DNA of 64,000 bases from Bowdeniella nasicola (GTDB lineage Bacteria; Actinomycetota; Actinomycetes; Actinomycetales; Actinomycetaceae): assembly GCA_030537895.1 (NCBI GenBank), contig JAUNVA010000005.1, positions 86,781 through 150,780 on the forward strand. Reading direction: 5' to 3'. The notes beneath the pieces were generated by a model. It saw nothing but the letters and a program-made list of their open reading frames with translations, was not told the DNA's origin and did no database searches. Of the stretch, positions 44,082-52,975 are shown in pieces; positions within the stretch are counted from its first letter, which is position 1, and each line of letters opens with the position of its first letter. The translations under genes and the position numbers were made by a program.

Positions 44082-46448
44082 GTGCCCACCCTGCCCGAAT
44101 TGCTCGAGACGCACCTGCCGGCACTTGACCTCAGTGCCGAGGACGTGCGCGAGGCCCGCACCGGACGCACCCGCCCCATCGTCGTCCTCGATGACCATCC
44201 CTCCGGGACCCAGTCGGTCAGCGCGGTGCCTGTCGTCACCGCGTGGTCCACCGAGGACCTGCAGTGGGTACTCGCCACCGGTGCTCCTGCCGTGTACGTC
44301 GAGACGGCCACGCGCGCCCTCGCCGCTGCCGACACGGAAGACCGGGATTTTGACGTCACGCGGGCGGCCCTTGCCGCAGCCGCCGAGCTTGGGATCGATG
44401 TCGACATCGCCCTGCGCTCCGACTCGACGCTACGCGGGCACTACCCCCTTGAGACCGACGTCGTCGCGAACTGTCTCGAAGCCGACGCGAACCATCACGT
44501 CGACGGCCTCATTATCTGTCCAGCCTTTCCCGACGCCGGGCGCGTCACCATCGACTCGGTCCACTACGTGAAGGGGGAACGCGAGGTCTACCATCCCGTG
44601 CACACCACGGAGTTCGCCGCCGACCCGGCCTTCGCCTTCGAGACCTCCTTCATCCCCGAGTGGATCGAGGATCGCACGGGCGGCCGTACTTCCGCGGACG
44701 AGGTGGTGCGCATCACTCTCGCGGACCTGCGCACGGGCCCCGACGCCGTTTCCAACCTCCTGATGCAGGCGCGCCGCAATGTGCCGATCGTCGTCGACGC
44801 CGTCGAAGAGAGCGACCTGCGCTGTCTGGCCATCGCCCTCTACCGCGCCGAGGCGCGCGGACGGCGCTTCCTGTTCCGTGTGGCGCCCCAGTTTATCCGC
44901 GCCTACATCGGCCAGGACATCGATCACCCCCTCTCCGGTTCCGACGTGGAGGCGCTGCGTGAGGGCGGGCGCGCCGAGGGAGCGAAACACGGACTCGTCG
45001 TCGTCGGTAAGCCGACCGGTCGCACCGAACGCCAACTGCACGTGCTGCGCCGCCGGCTCGGGCTACGCGAGGTGGAGATCTCGATCCCCGCGCTCGTCGA
45101 CCACCGCCGGGCCATGCACATCGATGAGGTGGTCTCGCGCGCCGTGCAGGGCCTCGACGACGAACACGTGGTGCTGCGGCTGTCCCGTGAGGGCTCCACC
45201 GGTGACGCTGACTATCTGCTCGACCGGCGAGTGTCCCAGGCACTCTTGCAGATCATTCGCAAGATCATCGACGCCGTGCCGCTGCGGTTTGTGGTGTCGC
45301 GCGGCGGCGCTATCGCCACCACGGTGGGCCGCGGCATCGGGATGCGGCGCGGCTGGGTGCGTGGCTCACTGCTGCCGGGCGCCGTCTCTCTCTGGCAGGC
45401 CGAGACGGGGCCGTGTGCGGGCGTCCCCTGTGCCGTGTACGCCGGCTCGATTGGCGACGACGACGCCCTCGCCGACGTCGTCGATATCTGCGCGAACAAC
45501 CCGATCACGCCCCGCCACCGCCACCTCGCACCCGAGGTGCTCTCCCAGCCGAGTGACGTCACCGCCGTGGCCGTCATCGGGCTCGGCGCGACGGGCCTGC
45601 CGATCGCTGCCCGACTCGCTGAGCGCTTCTCCGTCCTCGGCTACGACATCGATGAGGAGCGGCGCGAACTCGCGTGGCGCAACAGTGTCACCGGCGCACT
45701 CTCGGCGGTAGAGGCGGCCCAAAGCGCCGACCTCATCATGGTGAACGTGCGAGACGCGACTCAGGTGAACCAGGTCCTGTTTGGAGACCCGGGCGACGCG
45801 GATGGCGGGATCGCCCCGGTACTGAAGCCCGGATCAATCGTCGTGCTGTGCACCACCGTCGGGATCGAGGAAGCGCGTGCAGTCTCCGAGCGCCTCGCAA
45901 AACGCGAGGTACACCTCGTGGACGCGCCCGTCTCCGGCGGACCCGACCGGGCACGCCGCGGCGAACTGCTGATCGCTGCGGGGGGAGCCAAGGACGCTCT
46001 CGCCGCCGCCGAACCGATCCTCACGCAGATCGCGCAGCGGGTCGTGCACGTCGGCTCCATGGTGGGCGACGGCCAGGCGATGAAGATCGCGAACCAGCTG
46101 CTGTCGGCCGTCCAGATTCTTGGGACCGCCGAGGCGCTTTCCCTGGCGGGTGCCCTGGGACTCGACCGCTCCGCCGTCGTCGACTTCTTGAAGAGCTCGG
46201 ACACCTCCTCCTACGTGGTGGCTGAACGGGCCCAGCGCATGCTGGCCCGGCAGGCGCCGGTCCACACCTCGCTCGATGTGACCACGAAGGACCTCGGAAT
46301 CGTCGCCTCGACCGCCTACCACACGGGCGTCGGGGTTCCGATGGCGGGCCTTGCCGAACAGCTCTTCCTCCTCGGCCAACGGGCTGGGCTCGGCCACCTT
46401 GACGACTCCGCCATCATCCGCATGAGCGAACCGGAGGACGAACGCTGA
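44082..46448 (+). CDS. Fusion: four-carbon acid sugar kinase + 3-hydroxyisobutyrate-type dehydrogenase
   Basis: One 788-residue chain. Residues about 30-480 are a DUF1537/OtnK-like four-carbon acid sugar kinase: VVLDDHPSGTQSVSAVPV (family DDPTGTQ site, with His for Pro), IALRSDSTLRGHYP, ICPAFPDAGR, and the nucleotide-site region VSRGGAIATTVGRGIGMRRGWVRG with LLPGAVSLW. Residues about 495-788 are an NAD(P)-binding beta-hydroxyacid dehydrogenase: AVIGLGATGLPIAARL, VDAPVSGGPDRARRGELLIAAGG, catalytic Lys about 668 in GDGQAMKIANQLL, and TTKDLGIVAS. In separate form these are LtnD/OtnK-type steps in threonate/erythronate breakdown. GTG start after AAAGGAG. The epimerase gene follows with 1-bp overlap. 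Confidence 0.85.
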   Translation: MPTLPELLETHLPALDLSAEDVREARTGRTRPIVVLDDHPSGTQSVSAVPVVTAWSTEDLQWVLATGAPAVYVETATRALAAADTEDRDFDVTRAALAAAAELGIDVDIALRSDSTLRGHYPLETDVVANCLEADANHHVDGLIICPAFPDAGRVTIDSVHYVKGEREVYHPVHTTEFAADPAFAFETSFIPEWIEDRTGGRTSADEVVRITLADLRTGPDAVSNLLMQARRNVPIVVDAVEESDLRCLAIALYRAEARGRRFLFRVAPQFIRAYIGQDIDHPLSGSDVEALREGGRAEGAKHGLVVVGKPTGRTERQLHVLRRRLGLREVEISIPALVDHRRAMHIDEVVSRAVQGLDDEHVVLRLSREGSTGDADYLLDRRVSQALLQIIRKIIDAVPLRFVVSRGGAIATTVGRGIGMRRGWVRGSLLPGAVSLWQAETGPCAGVPCAVYAGSIGDDDALADVVDICANNPITPRHRHLAPEVLSQPSDVTAVAVIGLGATGLPIAARLAERFSVLGYDIDEERRELAWRNSVTGALSAVEAAQSADLIMVNVRDATQVNQVLFGDPGDADGGIAPVLKPGSIVVLCTTVGIEEARAVSERLAKREVHLVDAPVSGGPDRARRGELLIAAGGAKDALAAAEPILTQIAQRVVHVGSMVGDGQAMKIANQLLSAVQILGTAEALSLAGALGLDRSAVVDFLKSSDTSSYVVAERAQRMLARQAPVHTSLDVTTKDLGIVASTAYHTGVGVPMAGLAEQLFLLGQRAGLGHLDDSAIIRMSEPEDER

Positions 46449-47416
46449 TGACCACCGAGATCCGCTCCCTCGACCAGGCGCCAGGCCCCTGGCCCGCCCA
46501 CGAGATCTCTGCCGGCGATTACCGCGCCACCATCTCGGGGGTCGGTGGCGGCCTCGCATCCCTCACCTACCGGGGCGTCCCCCTCGTCGTGGGTTATGGG
46601 CGAGAGGAGATCCGCCCCTACTATCGAGGCGCCCTGCTCGCGCCCTGGCCGAACCGCGTCTACGACGCCCGTTGGCGCCATGGCGGGCACACCCACGAGC
46701 TGGCCATCACAGAGCCCGCCCGTGGCCACGCTCTACACGGGTTGCTCGCTTGGGCTCCCTTCACGGTGCTCGAGCACGAGGGGGACGCGCTCACCGCCGT
46801 CGCCGAGGTGCCCGCTCAGGACGGCTATCCGCATCACGTACTCGTGCAGGTGGCCTACCGACTGGATGATGCCGGCGGCCTCGACTGGGCGCTCACCGCA
46901 TTCGCAATGAGCGACGGCGCCCCCGTCGGGCTCGGTCTGCACCCCTATCTCAGCGCCGGCACGGGCCGCGTGGACGACTGGAGTGCGCACGTGCCCTACC
47001 GGTGCGTCTATCAGACGCGCGGACCTCGCCTAGAGCCAGACGGCGTCGTCGACGTCGCCGAGCAACCCGAGCTCGATCTCACGGACGGACCACTCCTCGC
47101 AGGGCGCACCATCGACCACGCCTACTGCCAGCCGTCCGAGGAGGTCTCCGTGATCGACGTGCGCTCGGCGGTACCCGACGGGGCACCCGAGGGTGTGCGC
47201 GGGGTGCGAATGGTCACGGAGGCTCCCTGGTTACAGGTCCACACGGCGGATCGTGACGATGACCCCGCCGCCAACCGTGCGGGGCTCGCCGTCGAACCGA
47301 TGACGTGCGCGCCTGGCGCCCTGAACGACCTCGACGGCGGTGCCCACCCGATCACTGTGCTCGCGCTCGGCGAATCGCTTACGGTCGCCTGCTCGATCAG
47401 CGCGCTTACCCACTAG
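46448..47416 (+). CDS. Aldose 1-epimerase family protein
   Basis: 322 residues resembling galactose mutarotases: LLAPWPNRVYDARW (Asn-Arg sugar-binding position), ARGHALHGLLAWAPFTV (catalytic His region), APVGLGLHPYLSAG (second His), and a C-terminal catalytic Glu in AVEPMTCAPGALNDLDGG. It equilibrates the alpha and beta anomers of an aldose. Its ATG overlaps the stop of the fusion gene by one base, so it is translated with it; an aldose-derived substrate for the pathway is suggested. Confidence 0.83.
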   Translation: MTTEIRSLDQAPGPWPAHEISAGDYRATISGVGGGLASLTYRGVPLVVGYGREEIRPYYRGALLAPWPNRVYDARWRHGGHTHELAITEPARGHALHGLLAWAPFTVLEHEGDALTAVAEVPAQDGYPHHVLVQVAYRLDDAGGLDWALTAFAMSDGAPVGLGLHPYLSAGTGRVDDWSAHVPYRCVYQTRGPRLEPDGVVDVAEQPELDLTDGPLLAGRTIDHAYCQPSEEVSVIDVRSAVPDGAPEGVRGVRMVTEAPWLQVHTADRDDDPAANRAGLAVEPMTCAPGALNDLDGGAHPITVLALGESLTVACSISALTH

Positions 47417-47465
47417 CCGGCGGCGCTCGCCCGGTGGATGTGCTCGCCCCCCGGGGGATGGTGCG

Positions 47466-48152
47466 CTAGAGCAGGCGGGCGTGCGGGGCGTGCTCCAGCA
47501 TGGCTTCGATGTCCTCGCAGTAGCGCCCCGCGACGACGGGCTCGGCCGACATCTCGAGGTAGGCGCGCAAGAAGCGATCGATTGCGGCCGCGATCTCCCG
47601 CTCACTCGGCCCGTCCGGCCCGCCTGCGGTGAGTGCCCGCCCGCCGAGTGCCAGCAGCAACATGTGCTCGACCCGATCGCGCGGTGTCACCCGCGGCATG
47701 ACGAAGGGCAGGTCTACCCGGCGGGCGCCCCGCTGCTCGTAGAAGCGCAAGCGGGCGGCCGGATCCCCCGTGGCCGCGCTCCCTTCGTGGAAATCGGGGT
47801 CTTCGACCTCCCCGAGGATGAGCAGCGGGTCGAAGGACTCGCGCCAGGCTTCGCGGACCGTCTCGATGAGGGCGCTGCCCAGGCCGCGGCCCCGGCCGGC
47901 TTCGCCGACGGCGAGCCAGGTCAGCAAGATGACGTCGTTTGGGTCGCTGGGCCAGCTGCCGATCGCCGTGCCGATGGGCTGGCCGTCCTCCCAGGAGGCC
48001 CACACATCGAGGTCCCCGGCGCGGAACATCGCCATCAGGTCGGAGCGATCTCCCCGCTCGGATGGCGGGAAAATGGGAACGAGAAGGTGATCGACGACCG
48101 CGGCGAAGGCGCCGTCATCGGCAACGTGGGTGATGGTGGAAAGAGACGTCAT
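47466..48152 (-). CDS. GNAT-family N-acetyltransferase
   Basis: 228 residues. The acetyl-CoA pyrophosphate loop GEAGRGRGLGSALIETV is at about residues 82-98, after ILLTWLAV (beta4), and a splayed second region with RLRFYEQRGARRVDLPFVMP follows. The C-terminal 75 residues form an extra helical region. Substrate unknown. Convergent with the epimerase gene. Confidence 0.8.
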   Translation of the reverse strand: MTSLSTITHVADDGAFAAVVDHLLVPIFPPSERGDRSDLMAMFRAGDLDVWASWEDGQPIGTAIGSWPSDPNDVILLTWLAVGEAGRGRGLGSALIETVREAWRESFDPLLILGEVEDPDFHEGSAATGDPAARLRFYEQRGARRVDLPFVMPRVTPRDRVEHMLLLALGGRALTAGGPDGPSEREIAAAIDRFLRAYLEMSAEPVVAGRYCEDIEAMLEHAPHARLL

Positions 48153-48305
48153 GGGGTGCGTTCACGGTCGGGGACATGTCCAGGAGCTACGCGCTCTCGC
48201 CCGCCCAGGGGACGGCAAGCCCGAGCCTGCCGCACAGCATAATTGACACTACGATGAGCGACAGGGCATCCCGGACACGCAACGGGACGCGCGAAAGGAG
48301 CACCG

Positions 48306-49091
48306 ATGGATTTACAGATCTCCGGACGCAGCGCGCTGGTGTGCGCCTCCACCTCCGGCCTCGGCTTCGCCATCGCCGATGCTCTCGCGGCAGACGGCGT
48401 GCGGGTCGCCGTGAACGGCCGTACCCCGCGGCGCTGTGACGAGGCCGCCGCCCGCATCCGAGAGCGCGGCGGTGATGCCGTCGCGATTGCGGTCGATCTC
48501 ACGCGGGAGAAAGGCCCCGCCGAGCTTGTCGAACGTGCCCGCGCCGCCCTCGGCGATCTTGACATTCTCGTCTTGAACGGGGGTGGCCCGCCCCCGAGCA
48601 CGGCCGGAGCCGTCGACCAGGCGGCGATTACCTCCGCCATCGACACGCTGCTGCGGCCCCACGTTGCTCTGGTGCGCGAGCTCATGCCCGCCATGCGCGC
48701 ACGCGGCTGGGGCCGCGTCCTCGCCGTCGGGTCCTCCGGCATCGAGACCCCGCTGCCCGACCTCGCCCTGTCAAACCTTGGGCGCGCGGCGCTCGCGGGC
48801 TACCTCAAGACCCTCGCGCGCGAGGTTGCCGCCGATGGGGTCACCGTGAACCTGCTGCTGCCGGGACGGATCAACACCGAACGCCTCACCGAGCTGGACT
48901 CCGCCGCCGCGCGCGAGCGGGGCACGAGCGCCGAGGAGGTCGCGGCCTCCGTGATCGCGAACATCCCGGCAGGACGCTACGGCGATCCCGCCGAATTCGG
49001 GGCTGCCGGTGCGTTCCTGTGCTCCCAGCGGGCCTCGTTCATTACGGGAACGGCGCTGCGGGTCGATGGTGGGGAGGTCGCATCGCTATGA
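48306..49091 (+). CDS. SDR-family oxidoreductase with altered active site
   Basis: 261 residues with the classical short-chain dehydrogenase fold: ALVCASTSGLGFAIADAL (TGxxxGxG position), DLTREKGPAELVERA, ILVLNGGGPPP (NNAG equivalent), VLAVGSSGIETPLPDLALSNLGRAALAG, and VTVNLLLPGRINTERL. The usual Tyr and Lys of YxxxK, 13 and 17 residues after the conserved Ser, are Asn and Ala here. A known SDR subgroup has this substitution. Ribosome site AAAGGAG. Its stop overlaps the next ATG. Confidence 0.82.
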   Translation: MDLQISGRSALVCASTSGLGFAIADALAADGVRVAVNGRTPRRCDEAAARIRERGGDAVAIAVDLTREKGPAELVERARAALGDLDILVLNGGGPPPSTAGAVDQAAITSAIDTLLRPHVALVRELMPAMRARGWGRVLAVGSSGIETPLPDLALSNLGRAALAGYLKTLAREVAADGVTVNLLLPGRINTERLTELDSAAARERGTSAEEVAASVIANIPAGRYGDPAEFGAAGAFLCSQRASFITGTALRVDGGEVASL

Positions 49092-49756
49092 CACACCGCC
49101 CCCTAGCCGTGCGAGAACGCCACGACCTCGTGGCCCTCAGCCGCGAGGTTGGCCCGGATGCTCCTACCCTGTGTGACCCGTGGACGAGCGCTGACCTGCT
49201 CGCCCACCTGTACGTGCGCGAGAACTGCCCGAAGGCGCTGCCCGGGATCGCGGGCGGGCCGCTCGCCCATCTCGCCGAACGTGAGATGGTTCGGGCCCTG
49301 GACCGCTTCGGGTTTTCGGGCCTGGCCGATCAGGTCCTTGCCGGACCACCGGCGCCCATGAAGTTCTGTGACTCCCAGGCGAACACGCTCGAGTACTTCG
49401 TGCACCACGAGGACCTTCGGCGCGCGCAGCCCGGATGGGAAGTGCGCCGTCTGCGGGCCGCGGATCGGTTAGAACTGGCGCGCCGATTCGGGACCTTTGC
49501 CGCTCTGCTACCCAGCCCTACCGGAGGGCCGGTCTTCCTTCAGAGCAGTGACCTTGCCGCCCGCACTACCTGGCTGCAAGGCTCGGCGCGCGACCTGGCC
49601 GCCAAACGCCTGAAGGCTCGCCTCTCCGTGAGCCCCGCCCCGCTCGTGACCCGTGTGCGTGGGCCGGTTGCCGAGCTCATTGTGTGGGCATTTGGCCGCA
49701 CCGGCGTGGCGCGGGTCGACGTCGATGAGGTACGCGATGGGGGCGATCATGAGTAA
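49088..49756 (+). CDS. TIGR03085 family metal-binding protein (DinB-like)
   Basis: 222 residues similar to the TIGR03085 / maleylpyruvate isomerase N-terminal family found in mycothiol-producing actinobacteria: ALSREVGPDAPTLCDPWTSADLLAHLYVREN near the start (His-containing helix), LEYFVHHEDLRRAQP in the middle (HHED metal ligands) and the C-terminal RVRGPVAELIVWAFGR. Exact reaction unknown. ATGA overlap with the SDR gene; the next gene overlaps its 3' end by 8 bp, so the three form an operon. Confidence 0.8.
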   Translation: MTHRPLAVRERHDLVALSREVGPDAPTLCDPWTSADLLAHLYVRENCPKALPGIAGGPLAHLAEREMVRALDRFGFSGLADQVLAGPPAPMKFCDSQANTLEYFVHHEDLRRAQPGWEVRRLRAADRLELARRFGTFAALLPSPTGGPVFLQSSDLAARTTWLQGSARDLAAKRLKARLSVSPAPLVTRVRGPVAELIVWAFGRTGVARVDVDEVRDGGDHE

Positions 49757-50222
49757 GCGCAATGCGCTCGTTGCCTTCATCAAGGTAGCGGGCCCCGCCT
49801 TTGGGCTGATCCGCACCCAGCTACCACGCCTGCTCACCTACCTCGAGGAACACCCCGAGGTAAAGGACCAGATCCTGGGGATGGTCTCGCGGCTCGCCCC
49901 GGCTGGGTCACTCGGCGCCAGCCCGGCGGCCCTCATGCGGCAAGTGGAGGTGTTGCGTGAGCAGGTCTCCTATCTGAACGCAAGCGCCGACAGCCCCTGG
50001 GAGGCGGATATTGCCGCGGACCTCGGACGTCGGCTCGATAATGTCGAACATTCGATCCGCACCGTCGACGTCCTCACGGGCCGGCAGCGGCGTCGTCGGC
50101 TGCGCTCGATCCGCGACTACCTCACTGGACTGACCGATCAGATCCTCGCGCGCTTCATCAACGAGAGCGTCGAGGATTCCGAACTCGGTGACGAGCGCGG
50201 TCGCGGCGCTATCGAACCCTAG
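49749..50222 (+). CDS. Conserved hypothetical helical protein
   Basis: 157 residues, mostly charged and helical, with no membrane segment. I do not recognise a family. It has an N-terminal hydrophobic patch (ALVAFIKVAGPAFGLI), a polar middle, and a basic cluster GRQRRRRLRSIRDYLTG. ATG 49749 follows GGGGGC and overlaps the TIGR03085 gene by 8 bp; ATG 49737 is an alternative. Coiled-coil-like content in the second half suggests an oligomer. Confidence 0.6.
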   Translation: MSKRNALVAFIKVAGPAFGLIRTQLPRLLTYLEEHPEVKDQILGMVSRLAPAGSLGASPAALMRQVEVLREQVSYLNASADSPWEADIAADLGRRLDNVEHSIRTVDVLTGRQRRRRLRSIRDYLTGLTDQILARFINESVEDSELGDERGRGAIEP

Positions 50223-50293
50223 ACCGACGCCGCGAAGACGCGGGCCTTGGTCTCAGGGGCCCGGGCGTCGGCGCGAGCCCCGTGGCCGGGGCC

Positions 50294-51622
50294 TCAGGCG
50301 AAGAGATCCTCACAGAGCACCTCGCCGGGCTGAAAGCCCCGCGGGATGGCGAAGACTGCCGATCCGATGGGAGTCGTCCACGTGTTGAGGAGGTCCAGAG
50401 CGCCGAGGCGTTCTTGCAGTGGCAGGTACTGATGCTCCAGGTCCGCCTGGAAGGCGATGAAGACCAGCCCCACGTTTGAGATCTCGCCAGGGCGCGGTTC
50501 GGAAACATAGTTATAGGGGCGGCGCAGGATCCGCTGCGACCCGTCGTCGGTGCGGGCCCGCCGGATATGCGCGGCAACGTCGATCACGGGGAAGCCGAGA
50601 TCGTTCGTGGCCTCGAGATCGGGCTCGTCGAACTCGTTCTGCCCGGTGAGCGGTGCCCCCGTGTCGTGGCGGCGGCCGAGTACGACGTCGCGGGCGGGCG
50701 CATCGAGCTCATCCCAGGTGTCCAGGTTCATGTGGATCCGACGCACCACCATCGTGGAACCGCCATCGAGCCACGGCTCGGAATCGGAGCGGAAGATGAG
50801 ACCCGGCTCCTCCTCCGGCTGCGGATTGCGGGTGCCGTCGAGCTGGCCAAAGTGGTTGCGCATCGTCGCTCCCGGTTCGGTCGCGCCCGGCGCGTTGCGC
50901 GACCCGTACTGGGTCCATTTCGGCGTGGCATAGGCAACCGCTTCCTTCGTCAGGACGCGAGCGGCGTGGGCCGCCGTAATGGGGTCATCAGCACATACCT
51001 GCAGGCACAGGTCGCCGCCCGTCCACTCGTCTTCGAGCTTGTCGATCGGGTAGGGCGGTAGTTGCTGCAGCCAGGCAGGGCGCCGCTCCGGGATTCCGAG
51101 CTTGTCGAACAGATCGGGGCCGAGGCCGAGTGTCACCGTGAGAGAAGCCGGGAGGTGGGAAAGTTCCGGCTCCGTGTCCGTAACCGTCGCGTGTCCCTGC
51201 GTCATCCGTTCGATGTCCTCGGTCCACAGGCGCATGAGGCGATGCATGGCCTGACGGTCGGTGCGTTCGGTCAGCTCGTAGGCCGTGAGGACCAAGAAGG
51301 CCTGCGGGGTGGTGACGACGCCGGCCTGGTGGGCGCCGTGGCAGTCGACCGTCGCGGCCCCGACTTCCCCAGCTTGTGCCCCGCTGGTGGCGCCGGCGCC
51401 CTCGGGTGCCCCCGAGGAACCCGGATACGGCACAAGCCCCGAGCCGAAGCCGCTGGCGGCAAGCGCGCTCGCCCCCCAGGTGGCGGCAGCACCGAGGGCA
51501 GCGCCGCCCGCCCCGAAGAGTAGATCCCGGCGGCGCACGTTGCGCCGCTCCCGGGCGCTGTCCGAGTCCGAAGAGCTCGCGGTGGCGTCGGGGTGTGCGG
51601 AATTCGGATTAGTGTCCGTCAT
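50294..51622 (-). CDS. Twin-arginine-exported DyP-type heme peroxidase
   Basis: 442 residues. The Tat signal RRRDLLFGAGGAALGAAATWG sits at about residues 30-50, so the folded enzyme is exported with heme bound. The DyP core has FGQLDGTRNP (catalytic Asp, about residue 264) and the usual later Arg/Phe region PYNYVSEPRPGEISNVGLVFIAFQADLEHQYLPLQERL. It resembles EfeB/DtpA enzymes. The start overlaps the PCuAC gene by 14 bp. In actinobacteria DtpA-type peroxidases are co-encoded with copper chaperones, as here. Confidence 0.9.
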   Translation of the reverse strand: MTDTNPNSAHPDATASSSDSDSARERRNVRRRDLLFGAGGAALGAAATWGASALAASGFGSGLVPYPGSSGAPEGAGATSGAQAGEVGAATVDCHGAHQAGVVTTPQAFLVLTAYELTERTDRQAMHRLMRLWTEDIERMTQGHATVTDTEPELSHLPASLTVTLGLGPDLFDKLGIPERRPAWLQQLPPYPIDKLEDEWTGGDLCLQVCADDPITAAHAARVLTKEAVAYATPKWTQYGSRNAPGATEPGATMRNHFGQLDGTRNPQPEEEPGLIFRSDSEPWLDGGSTMVVRRIHMNLDTWDELDAPARDVVLGRRHDTGAPLTGQNEFDEPDLEATNDLGFPVIDVAAHIRRARTDDGSQRILRRPYNYVSEPRPGEISNVGLVFIAFQADLEHQYLPLQERLGALDLLNTWTTPIGSAVFAIPRGFQPGEVLCEDLFA

Positions 51623-52187
51623 CGTCCTCGCCGTAGGCATCATCGTCATGGTCGCTGTGCATGTCGCCCTCGTCCTCGCCGTGGACGCCGTATTCTTCCT
51701 GGGCACCGGTGAAGGAGCGCCCCGTGGCGGTAAATACGAACGGCTCGCCGCCCTCGATCTGGACGGTAATCGTGACGTCCTGGCCGGGCTCAATCGCCTG
51801 CGTGAGGTCCATGAGCATGAGGTGGTCCCCGCCGGGCTTCAGCTCCTTGGATTCACCCGCCTTCACGACGAAGCCGTCCTTCATCTCCTGCATCATCATG
51901 GTGCCGTCCTTGTCGACGGTCTCGTGCAGTTCGCCGCGGCCGGCGACGTCGGAGCTGACGGCGATCACGTGAACGTCCTCGTCCGAGGTGTTCTGTATCG
52001 TCCCGAACACGGCGGTCATCTTCCCGTCCGCGGCCTTCACCCACGGCTCATCGATAGTGAGCACCGCGCTTGCCTCCTCAGCGGAGGCGAGGGCCTCCGC
52101 GGGCGGCTTCTCGCTGCTTGAGGAGCATCCTGCGAGGGTCAGGGCGAGGGCGGTGAGGCCCGCAAGGAGTGGCTTGCGCAGAGTCAT
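51609..52187 (-). CDS. PCu(A)C-family copper chaperone lipoprotein
   Basis: 192 residues. Lipobox LTLAGC (Cys about 21). The PCuAC fold carries the Cu(I) ligand set: His in GRELHETV-like text, a Met-rich stretch TMMMQEMKDG, and GGDHLMLM. The C-terminal 25 residues are extremely rich in His/Asp/Glu (HGEDEGDMHSDHDDDAYG), a probable extra metal-binding tail. It delivers copper to extracytoplasmic targets. It overlaps CopC upstream by 4 bp and the peroxidase downstream by 14 bp. Confidence 0.9.
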   Translation of the reverse strand: MTLRKPLLAGLTALALTLAGCSSSSEKPPAEALASAEEASAVLTIDEPWVKAADGKMTAVFGTIQNTSDEDVHVIAVSSDVAGRGELHETVDKDGTMMMQEMKDGFVVKAGESKELKPGGDHLMLMDLTQAIEPGQDVTITVQIEGGEPFVFTATGRSFTGAQEEYGVHGEDEGDMHSDHDDDAYGEDDDGH

Positions 52188-52873
52188 GGTTGGGTCCTCT
52201 TCAGTTTGAGAATGATCATGATGATCGTCGCGATGATGGCGATTCCGATGATGGGATAGACCGCGGTCGGGAGGGTGAATCCACCCGCCGACTCCGCGCC
52301 GTCATCCGAGTTGTGAGCCGCGGCCGCGTCGTCCGAGTCGCAGGGGCCCGGGCTCTCGCACGCCGTCGCGTCCCCCTCGGGGCCGGAGGTTTCGGAATCC
52401 GTTCCCCGGTCCGCGTCGCTCGCGCCGGCCTCGCTCCCGGGGTTCGCAGGGGAGGCCTGCCCGCCCCCGGAGACGGTGTAGGAGATGACCCCCTGGATGC
52501 GGTGTCCGTCGGAGGAGACCACCGACCAGGCGGCCCGGTAGGCGCCGTCGGGTAGCTCGGGTACGGGGAAGCGGGCGTCGCGGCCCTCAATGTGCAGTGG
52601 GCCGCCCGCCACCTGGTTCTTGGCGGTATCGGTGATGGCGACGGCGGCCGCCCCCTCGCCGAGATCGAGTAGTTCGTTGTTGAACGTCAAGACGATCTCC
52701 GCCGGCGGGTTCGACAGCGTGGCGCCGTCCTCGGGACTGGAGGAGACGAGGACGTCGTGCGCCCGAGCGGGCAACGCCGCGGCAAAGGAGGCGAAAACCA
52801 GCGCGGCTCCACACAGCCACGCAATGAGCTGGCCGGTCGAGAATGTGCGCCCCAAGCGCACGGAGGAGGTCAT
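52184..52873 (-). CDS. CopC-like copper-resistance/uptake protein
   Basis: 229 residues. A signal peptide ends ...ALPARA so that the mature protein would start with His (HDVLVSSSPEDGATL), the N-terminal Cu(II) ligand of CopC. The CopC domain continues through SSDGHRIQGVISYTVSGG (second His). A long acidic linker (about 140-200) leads to a C-terminal membrane helix (IIGIAIIATIIMIILKLKR). No CopD is fused or adjacent. The ATG at 52873 has TACCCT 6 nt upstream on its strand. First gene of CopC-PCuAC-DyP. Confidence 0.87.
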   Translation of the reverse strand: MTSSVRLGRTFSTGQLIAWLCGAALVFASFAAALPARAHDVLVSSSPEDGATLSNPPAEIVLTFNNELLDLGEGAAAVAITDTAKNQVAGGPLHIEGRDARFPVPELPDGAYRAAWSVVSSDGHRIQGVISYTVSGGGQASPANPGSEAGASDADRGTDSETSGPEGDATACESPGPCDSDDAAAAHNSDDGAESAGGFTLPTAVYPIIGIAIIATIIMIILKLKRTQP

Positions 52874-52879
52874 ATGACC

Positions 52880-52885
52880 AGGGTA
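52880..52885 (-). promoter_or_regulatory. Leaderless-type -10 element of the copper cluster
   Basis: Minus-strand TACCCT is 6 nt before the CopC ATG at 52873, with no ribosome site. Confidence 0.45.
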
Positions 52886-52975
52886 GCCGGGTCTGTCCAT
52901 ACCCGATAGGGAGGCGAACCACGGATCGGACATCGCAGTCGAGGGGCGGTCCGTCGCGGCGTCGCGCGTCGAAAG

